Position numbers and translations under genes: made by a program. Below are positions 7,318 to 14,465 of a stretch of 64,000 nucleotides of DNA, in pieces. The DNA comes from Pelagibius sp050330205. GTDB lineage: Bacteria > Pseudomonadota > Alphaproteobacteria > Kiloniellales > Kiloniellaceae. The stretch lies in assembly GCA_050330205.1 (NCBI GenBank), contig JBHJOA010000047.1, forward strand, positions 1 through 64,000, written 5' to 3'. Each line of letters opens with the position of its first letter. The stretch's first letter is position 1. Under the pieces are notes generated by a model, which saw only the letters and a program-made list of their open reading frames with translations, was not told where the DNA came from and did not search any database.

Positions 7318-9015
7318 TTGAGCGTGCAGAATCAGGCGGGCCCGGCACGGCCAGCGGTTCACGACGCCGCCACGGTCGCGGCGGATGCGGCAGCGCCCGG
7401 CTTGTACGACTTCATCGTCGTCGGCGGCGGTTCGGCCGGCTGCGTCCTCGCCAACCGGCTCTCGGCCGATCCCTCGAAGCGCGTGCTGCTGCTGGAAGCC
7501 GGTGGGCGCGACTGGAATCCCTGGATCCACATTCCGGTCGGCTACTTCAAGACCATGCACGATCCGAGGACCGACTGGTGCTACAAGACCGAGGCGGACA
7601 AGGGCCTCAACGGACGCCGGCTCGATTGGCCGCGCGGCAAGGTGCTGGGCGGCTCCTCCTCCATCAACGGCCTGCTCTACATCCGTGGCCAGAAGGAGGA
7701 TTACGACCACTGGCGCCAGCTCGGCAATACCGGCTGGTCCTACGATGACGTGCTGCCCTACTTCATCCGCTCGGAGGACCAGGAGCGCGGCGCCGACGAC
7801 TATCATGGCGCCGGCGGCCCGCTGGCCGTCTCCGACATGCGCATCCGCCGCGCGCTCTGCGACAAGTTCATCGCGGCGGCCGGCGAGCTCGGCATTCCGC
7901 CGCGCGATGACTTCAACGGCGCCGAGCAGGAGGGTGCCGGCTACTTCCAGCTTACCGCCAGGAACGGCCGACGCTGCAGCACAGCTGTCGGCTACCTGAA
8001 CCCGGCGCGCGGACGTGCCAACCTGGAGATCGTCACCCATGCGCAGACCGAGCGTATACTCTTTGCGGGGCGCCGCGCGGTGGGCGTCGCCTACCGCCGC
8101 AAGGGCAGCCCGCGCGAGGCACGCTGCCGCGGCGAGGTCATCCTCGCGGCCGGCGCCATCGGCTCGCCGCAGGTCCTGCTGCTTTCCGGTGTCGGCCCCG
8201 GCGGCCAGCTCCAGAGTTTCGAAATTCCGATGGTGCATCACCTGGCGGGCGTGGGCCGCAACCTGCAGGATCACCTGCAGATCCGCATGGTGTTCAAGAC
8301 GCGCGATCCGATTACTATGAACGATCAGGTCCACAACCCCTTCAAGAAGATGCTGATGGGGCTGGACTACATGCTGTTCCGCCGCGGCCCGCTGACCATG
8401 GGGGCGAGCCAGGTCTGCGTCTTTGCGCGCAGCACGCCGGAGTCGGCGACACCGGACATCCAGTTCCACCTGCAGCCCTTGAGCGCCGACAAGCCAGGCG
8501 AAGGGCTGCACCGCTTCTCAGCCTTCACCTCGTCGACTTGCCAGCTGCGCCCGGAGAGCCGCGGCGTCATCGAGCTGCGCAGCCCCTTTGCCCAGGACTA
8601 CCCCGCAATCCACCCGAACTACCTGGCGACGGTGAAGGACCAGCAGGTGACCGTGGCCGGCATGCGGATGTCGCGCGCCATCGCCGCCACCGAGACTCTG
8701 GCACCGTTGATCGACAGCGAGCTCTCGCCGGGGCCTTCAGCCACCAGCGATGCGGATCTGCTGGAGGCCGCGCGCAACCTCAGCCAGACCATCTATCACC
8801 CCGTCGGCACCTGCAAGATGGGGCGCGACGAGACGGCGGTGGTCGACGAACGCCTGCGTGTGCGCGGCCTGGAAGGCTTGCGCGTGGTCGACGCCTCGAT
8901 CATGCCGACCCTGGTCTCCGGCAACACCAACGCGCCCACCATCATGATCGCCGAAAAAGCCAGCGACATGATCCTGGCGGATGCGAAGGCCTACGGCGCT
9001 GTGGCGAAAGTCTAG
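7318..9015 (+). CDS. GMC-family flavin alcohol dehydrogenase (choline dehydrogenase-like)
   Basis: The 565-residue protein oxidises a primary or secondary alcohol using non-covalent FAD. The dinucleotide fold is visible as DFIVVGGGSAGCVLANRL near residue 31, the GMC signature 1 as RGKVLGGSSSINGLLYIRG, and the catalytic pair as YHPVGTC (His) and SGNTNAPT (Asn). I chose a TTG start at 7318 because GGAGGA lies nine bases before it; an in-frame GTG at 7228 would place the operator palindrome inside the gene. Divergence from a TRAP operon suggests it oxidises the imported solute or a product of it. Confidence 0.9.
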   Translation: MSVQNQAGPARPAVHDAATVAADAAAPGLYDFIVVGGGSAGCVLANRLSADPSKRVLLLEAGGRDWNPWIHIPVGYFKTMHDPRTDWCYKTEADKGLNGRRLDWPRGKVLGGSSSINGLLYIRGQKEDYDHWRQLGNTGWSYDDVLPYFIRSEDQERGADDYHGAGGPLAVSDMRIRRALCDKFIAAAGELGIPPRDDFNGAEQEGAGYFQLTARNGRRCSTAVGYLNPARGRANLEIVTHAQTERILFAGRRAVGVAYRRKGSPREARCRGEVILAAGAIGSPQVLLLSGVGPGGQLQSFEIPMVHHLAGVGRNLQDHLQIRMVFKTRDPITMNDQVHNPFKKMLMGLDYMLFRRGPLTMGASQVCVFARSTPESATPDIQFHLQPLSADKPGEGLHRFSAFTSSTCQLRPESRGVIELRSPFAQDYPAIHPNYLATVKDQQVTVAGMRMSRAIAATETLAPLIDSELSPGPSATSDADLLEAARNLSQTIYHPVGTCKMGRDETAVVDERLRVRGLEGLRVVDASIMPTLVSGNTNAPTIMIAEKASDMILADAKAYGAVAKV

Positions 9016-9023
9016 ATCGGATC

Positions 9024-9062
9024 GCAGTCAGACGGAGCCACTCGGTGGTTCCGTCTGACTGC
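9024..9062. terminator. Perfect-stem hairpin after the GMC gene
   Basis: A 39-bp inverted repeat begins nine bases after the stop codon: GCAGTCAGACGGA pairs perfectly with TCCGTCTGACTGC and the inner GCCAC/GTGGT extends the stem. There is no T-run, so it is not a classical intrinsic terminator, but its position fits an end-of-transcript or mRNA-protecting hairpin. It abuts the second copy of the 93-bp hairpin repeat. Confidence 0.6.
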
Positions 9063-9154
9063 GTGAATCTGATCTCATTCAAACGGGTAGAGCAGATTCA
9101 CACGGTCGATGGATCGCCGAAGGCGATTCCATGCGACCGTGATCTGCTCTAGGC
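9062..9154. repeat. 93-bp hairpin repeat, copy 2
   Basis: This is the second copy of the element at 111..203, identical over 83 bp. Its internal stem spans 9088..9151. It lies between the convergent ends of the GMC oxidoreductase and the Nudix gene, again just after a stop codon. Both copies are in the same orientation. Perfect conservation of 83 bases across a non-coding element nearly 9 kb away argues for recent spread, gene conversion or selection. Confidence 0.85.
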
Positions 9155-9172
9155 GAAGCCGGGTGAAGGCGA

Positions 9173-10039
9173 TCAGTCTTCGAAGCGGCCGGAGAGGCCT
9201 TCGACGATGGCCTGGTAGGTGGGTTCGACATCGGGCGCGAGGACGCCGTGGCGCAGCGCGAAGTGCAGATTCACCAGCGCGACGTTGAACTTGAAGTCGT
9301 CGCTGTCGCGCAGCCGCGCCAGCACGCGATCGGTCGGCCAGAGGGAGAAGGACTCCACCTCGTCGTCGTTCGGCTGCGGCTGGAACTCCGCCGGCAGCTC
9401 GAGATCGAAGCAGAAGGCGAGATCGTTGCGCAGGCCCTCGGCCCGCTCGCAGATGTAGCGGATGGCGCCGACCGGGCGGGCGCGGGCGGCCAAAGCGGCC
9501 GGTACGCTGGCCTCCTCCGCTGCTTCCTTGATGACGTTTTCCATCAGCCCGAGGCCGTAGGGCTGGCCGCCGGCCACCAGGTGGTCGAGCTTGCCCGGCG
9601 CCACGGACTTGTGCTTCGCCCGCTTGCCGACCCAGAGCTGCGGCCCCTCGGCCGTACGGACATAGCCGTTCACGTGTACTCCGTAGGCCAGCACGCCGAA
9701 CAGCGGAACCGCGCCGCGCTCCATCCTGAACAGTGGTTCCGCGCCCCAGTGCCTCGCGATGCCGTAGTCCTCGCCACGCCATTTGGGAATTTCCCCGGCA
9801 GCATGCAGTTGCCTGAGCGCCTCCTCCAACACTGCCGAGCGCGTGCCGAAGTCGTGGTAACGCGCCAGCAGGGCCACGGCCCTGTCGGAGACCTCGAAGG
9901 CCTCGGGAAAATCCTTCAGGCGCCGCGCAAAGTCGTGCGTCACCCAGCCGAGCGGGCGCGCGTCACCCGCCAGCAGAAAGGGGCGATAGTTCTCCGGCTG
10001 CCAGCTGTGGCAGGCCTTCAGACGGTCGAGATAGCTCAT
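9173..10039 (-). CDS. Nudix hydrolase with N-terminal DUF4743 domain
   Basis: The 288-residue protein has the DUF4743 N-terminal half (MSYLDRLKACHSW onward) and a C-terminal Nudix domain. The Nudix box reads GGQPYGLGLMENVIKEAAEE; the terminal EAAEE metal ligands are present, but the first acidic residue of the canonical motif is replaced and arginine is lysine. Eukaryotic relatives sit at the C-terminus of thiamine pyrophosphokinases such as Tnr3 and act on oxidised thiamine diphosphate. A similar clean-up role is possible here but is inferred from the family. It converges with the GMC gene. Confidence 0.85.
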   Translation of the reverse strand: MSYLDRLKACHSWQPENYRPFLLAGDARPLGWVTHDFARRLKDFPEAFEVSDRAVALLARYHDFGTRSAVLEEALRQLHAAGEIPKWRGEDYGIARHWGAEPLFRMERGAVPLFGVLAYGVHVNGYVRTAEGPQLWVGKRAKHKSVAPGKLDHLVAGGQPYGLGLMENVIKEAAEEASVPAALAARARPVGAIRYICERAEGLRNDLAFCFDLELPAEFQPQPNDDEVESFSLWPTDRVLARLRDSDDFKFNVALVNLHFALRHGVLAPDVEPTYQAIVEGLSGRFED

Positions 10040-10183
10040 GGCGCGGAAGGTACGTGCTGCGATGTGGGATGGCTATCGGCTTTTGCGTTTCGGGGGACGG
10101 GAGTCGTGGCCGGGCGCGCCTGCAGCGGGTATAGCTGGAAACCGGGTCGTTATCGGCCTTCGGCCACAAAGGGAAGGCGTCCC

Positions 10184-10936
10184 ATGGAGTGCAGCGAGTT
10201 GAACTGGCGCGCGGAGGAAGCCTGCATGAATGCCTGGCCAGCGTCCCGGCAGCTGCTCCTTGGCGGCTGGCTGCTGCGCGCGTCGGGCGGCGATGTCCGC
10301 CGCACCAACTCGGTCAATCCGCTGCAGGGCGGTCCGCGCGATCCCGGCAAGGTCCTCGCCGCGGCGGACTCGGTCTATGCAAGGCTGGGGCAGCCAACGA
10401 TCTTCCGCGCTCCGGATATCGCCGAGGGCATGGCCGAACGCCTGGTGGAGCTTGGCTACTTGGCGGAAGGCGAGACGACGACCCTGCACTGCGACCTTCG
10501 CGGAAGGCCGGCCGGTGCGCGGGAGGCGGCAGAGCTGATGCCCGAGCCAAGTTCGGAGTGGCTGCGGGCCCGCGCCGCTCTAAGCGCGGTGGACACCGAA
10601 GAATCGCAACGCTACACGGCTATGCTGTCCGGCATCCTGTCGGCGAAGGCCTTCGCCGCCGTCCGCCACGAGGGGGAGGTCGCTGCTCTCGCCTACGCCG
10701 TCATCCACGACGGCCTGGTGGTGATTGAGTCGGTGGTCACCGACCCTCGGCAGCGGCAGCGCGGCTATGGGCGGCGCGCCGTCGGCAGATTGCTCGATTG
10801 GGCCCGGGCAGCCGGGGCGGAAGGGGCCTGCCTGCAGGTCCTCGCCGACAACGCCCCGGCGCTCGCACTCTATCGGTCATTGGGCTTCACACGAGAGCTG
10901 CATTGCTACCGCTATTTCCGCAAGGTCACTGCCTGA
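10184..10936 (+). CDS. GNAT-family N-acetyltransferase
   Basis: The 250-residue protein has a C-terminal GNAT fold. The acetyl-CoA pyrophosphate loop appears as RQRQRGYGRRAVGRLLDW (near 190-207), and ADNAPALALYRSLGFT is the standard C-terminal motif. The N-terminal half (WPASRQLLLGGWLLRASGG, then R.NSVNPL) resembles the tandem-GNAT proteins that begin with W..GWLLR...G.T.R.NS. GGGAAGG lies just upstream of the ATG at 10184. The substrate amine is unknown. It converges with the VOC gene, with 9 bp between stops. Confidence 0.85.
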   Translation: MECSELNWRAEEACMNAWPASRQLLLGGWLLRASGGDVRRTNSVNPLQGGPRDPGKVLAAADSVYARLGQPTIFRAPDIAEGMAERLVELGYLAEGETTTLHCDLRGRPAGAREAAELMPEPSSEWLRARAALSAVDTEESQRYTAMLSGILSAKAFAAVRHEGEVAALAYAVIHDGLVVIESVVTDPRQRQRGYGRRAVGRLLDWARAAGAEGACLQVLADNAPALALYRSLGFTRELHCYRYFRKVTA

Positions 10937-10945
10937 ATGTCCACC

Positions 10946-11392
10946 TCAGCCACCGCCGGAAAGCATCTCGGTGTAGCGCCGCTGCATCTCCGCGGGCTCG
11001 ACCGCTTCGATGGAATGCCCGATCAGCCAGTCGTAGCCGAAGGGGTCCCGGAGGGTGCCGGAACGCTCGCCGTAGAAATGATCCTGCGGCGCACGCAGCA
11101 GGCGCGCCCCGGCGGCCACCGCCTGTTCGATCATCGCATCGGCATCGTCGACATGCAGATGGATGACGAAGCTGCTGCGCGCCTCGGGGTCGGGAGCGTA
11201 GATGTCGAACTCGGGGAACTCGTCCGAGAGCATCAGTGTGGTGCCGCCGAGTTCCAACTCGACGTGTCCGATGCGTCCGCCCGGCTCGACGAGGCGGAAC
11301 TTCTCCGTGGCGCCGAAGACCTGCTTGTAGAAGTCGACCGCCCGCGGCGCCGACTTGGCGCGCAGGTAGACGAAGAGCTCGTGAACCGCCAT
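10946..11392 (-). CDS. VOC/glyoxalase-fold protein (PhnB-like)
   Basis: The 148-residue protein belongs to the vicinal-oxygen-chelate superfamily, PhnB/YdcF-like branch: VYLRAKSAPRAVDFYKQVFG at the N-terminus, then GHVELELGGTTLMLSDE, a second half with HLHVDDADAMIEQAVAAGA, and the end motif GERSGTLRDPFGYDW. Members include bleomycin-binding and dioxygenase-like proteins; most are uncharacterised. The conserved metal-ligand positions of true glyoxalases (a His and Glu in each half) are only partly present, so catalysis is uncertain. Confidence 0.85.
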   Translation of the reverse strand: MAVHELFVYLRAKSAPRAVDFYKQVFGATEKFRLVEPGGRIGHVELELGGTTLMLSDEFPEFDIYAPDPEARSSFVIHLHVDDADAMIEQAVAAGARLLRAPQDHFYGERSGTLRDPFGYDWLIGHSIEAVEPAEMQRRYTEMLSGGG

Positions 11393-11476
11393 GGGAATCT
11401 CCTTCGCTGCGTCTGACCTGCCGCATTCTCCGCCAGGCCGTCGCGCGCTGTCTTGAACGATTTCGACCTCACGGCT

Positions 11477-12295
11477 TCAGAGGGGGACGTGGCGGGGCGA
11501 AGCTGGCGCACGCCGGCGATAGTCGCCGGGGGAGAGGCCCGCGAAGGCGCGGAAGTCGCGATTGAAGTGCGGCTGGTCGGCATAGCCCTCGGCCGCCGCA
11601 AGGTCGGCCCAGGCGATCGTTGGCTGCGCGCTCACGCGGTCCAGCGCACGGCCGAAGCGCAACAGCCGGCCATAGGTCTTCGGCGTCAGGCCGACGGCCT
11701 CCCGGAACAGCGCCGTGAAGTGGCGATGGCTGGTGCCGCAGTCCTGCGCCACCCTGGCGACGGGCCTTCCCTCCCGCAGGCACGCCAGGGCAAGGGCTAT
11801 GCGTGGGTCGATCCGCCGCAGCGGTGATATCCGGGCCGCGAGCAGGCCTTCGAAAAGGTCGAGGCGGCGCGCAAGCGAGGCGGCTCCGGCCAGCCGCGCG
11901 CGGATCTCCGCCACCGCGCCCGCGCCCCAGACATCCTCCAGCGGCGTGTGGGCGCCGGAGAAGACGCCGGCCGGCGCGCCGATCAGCAGACCCGCCGTGC
12001 CGGGGCGCAGCAGGGCGCCGACGCTCGCGACAGGATGAGCGACATCGCGCAGATAGGGTGCGGCGCGCGCGCCACCGATCACCGCCGCGGCGACCGTGAA
12101 GCCGCGGGGGTCAGCCGCGTCGCGGAAGATGCGCAGCGGGGAGTCGGACAGCCTGATGACGAGGTGCAACGCCCCGGTCGGCAGCACCAGTTCGCGCAAA
12201 CTGCCCGCCGCGGGCGACGCGGCGCCCTCGGAGGCCCAGAGCGTCTCGATGAAGGGGCTGAGGGCGGCTTGAGGCAGGCGGCTGAGATGCTTCAT
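11477..12295 (-). CDS. AraC-family transcriptional regulator
   Basis: The 272-residue protein carries a C-terminal AraC double helix-turn-helix: IALALACLREGRPVARVAQD, then CGTSHRHFTALFREAVGLTP, ending with FNRDFRAFAGLSPGDYRR. The N-terminal half (LSRLPQAALSPFIETLWASE) matches the DUF6597-type sensor domain found on AraC regulators. It is transcribed toward the VOC gene, 84 bp away, which is the closest likely target. The final family motif FR.F.GLSPG.YR is intact. Confidence 0.88.
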   Translation of the reverse strand: MKHLSRLPQAALSPFIETLWASEGAASPAAGSLRELVLPTGALHLVIRLSDSPLRIFRDAADPRGFTVAAAVIGGARAAPYLRDVAHPVASVGALLRPGTAGLLIGAPAGVFSGAHTPLEDVWGAGAVAEIRARLAGAASLARRLDLFEGLLAARISPLRRIDPRIALALACLREGRPVARVAQDCGTSHRHFTALFREAVGLTPKTYGRLLRFGRALDRVSAQPTIAWADLAAAEGYADQPHFNRDFRAFAGLSPGDYRRRAPASPRHVPL

Positions 12296-12353
12296 TCCGC
12301 AGAGGATAGAAGGCCGCGGCTGTCTTGAGCACCAGAAATCTTGCTGGAACGCC

Positions 12354-12611
12354 TCAGCGGCAGGCGAAGCTGATCCTGTAGCCGCCAGGCTCGCGGTCGC
12401 TGTCGAATTCGTAGGCGTCCTTGCCGTAAGCCTGCTCGCAGTAGTTGTCGGCGAACTCGGCGGCCAGGGCGCGGTCTGCCGAATCGACGTAGCTGTATGA
12501 GATCACGGGTACATCCCTGGGCGGGGGCTCGTTTTCGGCCCGGTGGGTGGTGCAGGCGGCCGGCAGGATAGCCAGCGCCGCCACGCAGGCGGCGATCGTC
12601 AGCGTGCGCAT
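12354..12611 (-). CDS. Small lipoprotein
   Basis: The 85-residue protein has a lipoprotein signal peptide with lipobox ILPAAC (cysteine at about residue 20), after which comes THRAENEPPPRDVPVISYSY. The mature part is about 65 residues and has two further cysteines near the C-terminus (NYCEQAYG and ISFACR) that could form a disulphide. It should be anchored to the inner or outer membrane on the periplasmic side. No family is recognised beyond the signal. Confidence 0.75.
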   Translation of the reverse strand: MRTLTIAACVAALAILPAACTTHRAENEPPPRDVPVISYSYVDSADRALAAEFADNYCEQAYGKDAYEFDSDREPGGYRISFACR

Positions 12612-12714
12612 TTCAAACTCCAGTGTTGTGCGGTTGCTCGGAGTAACAAACGCGCAAGAGGTCGCCGGGTTCCCGGGGGGGACATCGACCTGCGTACCCT
12701 AAAGTCGCCGGCGT

Positions 12715-13047
12715 TCAGCGGATAGGGCAGTGTCCGACGTGCTTCTGCGAGGTCAGCACCGCCTCGACCTGGAACACCTGGCGCAGGCAGCTGGCGATGT
12801 AGTCGCCGGTGGCGATGTCGAGGCCGTTCACCTGCACGTCGATCGAGAGCTCGCGGCTGTCCTTGTCGGTGACGTCGCTGTGCCACCGGGTCGGCACCAG
12901 CCCGCGCTTGGCGAAGAGCTGCAGGACCCGCGGCATGACGCCCGGCTCGGCCTCGGCGAGGATGGAAAAGCAGTAGACGATCGCGGCGCCAGGCGTCGGG
13001 GCGGCTGCGTCGGAACTGCGGGCGGAAAGGAAATCATGAGCGGCCAT
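12715..13047 (-). CDS. Small ACT-domain protein
   Basis: The 110-residue protein contains one ACT-like ligand-binding domain: IVYCFSILAEAEPGVMPRVL, QLFAKRGLVPTRWHSDV, then a strand with ELSIDVQVNGLD, and CLRQVFQVEAV. The layout recalls the regulatory subunit of acetolactate synthase, but no large subunit is nearby. GGAGGG lies eight bases before the ATG. It may bind an amino acid as a regulator of an enzyme encoded elsewhere. Confidence 0.75.
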   Translation of the reverse strand: MAAHDFLSARSSDAAAPTPGAAIVYCFSILAEAEPGVMPRVLQLFAKRGLVPTRWHSDVTDKDSRELSIDVQVNGLDIATGDYIASCLRQVFQVEAVLTSQKHVGHCPIR

Positions 13048-13226
13048 TTTTCAGCCCTCCTGCACGGACAACACCTAAAGTCGAATCACGAACTCCCGAC
13101 TACCCCCTGGGCGCCGGGTCCGTAATTCGAATGGTGATGCCGAACAAAAGGTCTGTGCTCATGATCCGCGGATAGAACGCGTCCGCGGCGCAAAAGTCAA
13201 CCGCATCGGGTGTTAACCAAATAACC

Positions 13227-13288
13227 CCTCGTCCTTCGAGGCGCGACCCCGAGGGGCCTTGCGGATGCAGACGACTCGGAGGACGAGG
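13227..13288. repeat. Palindromic intergenic repeat, long-loop copy
   Basis: CCTCGTCC at the left end pairs perfectly with GGACGAGG at the right. The left arm continues TTCGAGGCGCG, as in the two repeats at 50930..50975 and 50996..51039, so this looks like a third, divergent member of that family with a longer central segment. It lies directly downstream of the TRAP binding-protein gene and could end its transcript. A nested CCCCTCG/CGAGGGG stem (13225..13256) is an alternative fold. Confidence 0.5.
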
Positions 13289-13297
13289 CCCCGGCTC

Positions 13298-14389
13298 CTA
13301 CGCCGACCACACCAAGCGGCGCTGGCGCAGCATCGTTTCCTCGAACGCACCCTGGTAGTCCGTCGCCTTGGCCGCGAAGTCCATGAAGGAGGCGTGGATC
13401 TTCCGCGTCAGGGCGTCGGTCTCGCCGATCGCGCCGACTACCTCCATGGTGATCTTGCCGAGCCGGGCGACGATCTCGTCGGAGAAGGAGCGCAGCTCGA
13501 TGTCGTAGTCGTCCAGCAGCGGCTTGAAGGCCTGGATGTTATGGTAGGTGAAGTCGGTGGTGGTGTCCTGCGCAGTGGCCGCCGCGGCGTAGCGGACGAT
13601 GGCTTGAAGGTCGGCCGGCAGTGCCTCGAACTTCGCCTTGTTGACGGAGATCTCCAGGCCCGGCCCCGGCTCGTGGAAAGCCGGCACGTAGTAATATCTG
13701 GCGACCTTCTGCAGGCCGAAGGCGACGTCGTTCCAGGGGCCGATCCATTCAGCCGCGTCAATGGCGCCGGACTGCATGGCCGGCAGAATCTCGCCCGGCG
13801 GCAGCAGCACGACGACGGCGCCGGCGCGCCGCATCACCTCGCCTCCCAGGCCCGCCATGCGGATCTTCAGGCCCTGCAGGTCGTCCCAGGTGTTGATCTC
13901 GCGGCGGAACCAGCCGCCGGCCTGCACGCAGCTCGACCCGGCATAGAAGGGGACGATGCCGAAGTCGGCGTAGGCCTCCTCCCACAGCGCCTGGCCGCCG
14001 CCGTAGGTCAGCCAGGCCGGCAGCTCGATCGCGTTGAGGCCGAAGGGGATGGTGGTGAAGTAGTTGAAGGCCTTGGACTTGCCCACCCAGTAGTAGGGCG
14101 TGCCGTGCAGCAGGTCCGCGGTGCCGCTCTGCACCGCGTCGAAGCTCTCGAAGGGTGGCACCAACTCGCCGGCGGCGAACAGCTTGATGGTGAGGCGCCC
14201 GCCGCTCATAGCGTGCACCCGCTCGACGAAGCGCTCGGCATTGACGCCGACGCCCGGTGCGCCCTTCGGCCAGGGCATCACCATGGCCCATTCGATGCGT
14301 TCCTGAGCGATGGCCGGCGCCGTCAGCGCGCTGGCGCCGGCGGTGGCCGCGGCGATACCCGCTCCCTTCACGAATTCGCGACGTTTCAT
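13298..14389 (-). CDS. Orphan TRAP substrate-binding protein, TakP-like, Tat-exported
   Basis: The 363-residue protein has a twin-arginine-type signal (MKRREFVKGAGIAAATAG, cleavage near AIAQE). Its body resembles the dimeric TRAP binding proteins of the TakP type, which bind alpha-keto acids or similar carboxylates: WAMVMPWPKGAPGVGVNAER, LHGTPYYWVGKSKAFNYF and GPWNDVAFGLQKVARYYYVP are characteristic. No DctQ or DctM gene is adjacent, so its membrane partners must lie elsewhere. It precedes nothing in an obvious operon; ecm starts its own transcript upstream on the same strand. Confidence 0.88.
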   Translation of the reverse strand: MKRREFVKGAGIAAATAGASALTAPAIAQERIEWAMVMPWPKGAPGVGVNAERFVERVHAMSGGRLTIKLFAAGELVPPFESFDAVQSGTADLLHGTPYYWVGKSKAFNYFTTIPFGLNAIELPAWLTYGGGQALWEEAYADFGIVPFYAGSSCVQAGGWFRREINTWDDLQGLKIRMAGLGGEVMRRAGAVVVLLPPGEILPAMQSGAIDAAEWIGPWNDVAFGLQKVARYYYVPAFHEPGPGLEISVNKAKFEALPADLQAIVRYAAAATAQDTTTDFTYHNIQAFKPLLDDYDIELRSFSDEIVARLGKITMEVVGAIGETDALTRKIHASFMDFAAKATDYQGAFEETMLRQRRLVWSA

Positions 14390-14465
14390 AGTCGATTTCC
14401 TCCCACAGGCGGCAGCGGCCGCAACGTCATTTGCGCGGGAGATTAGCCGCCTTCGCAGCTGAATG

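Noticed and set aside
9063..9160. Coding extension of the Nudix gene, and of the small membrane protein gene, through the repeat; both share the end NLLYPFE in one frame
   Set aside because: The shared end only reflects the repeat being translated in the same frame twice. Both real genes end or lie outside it.
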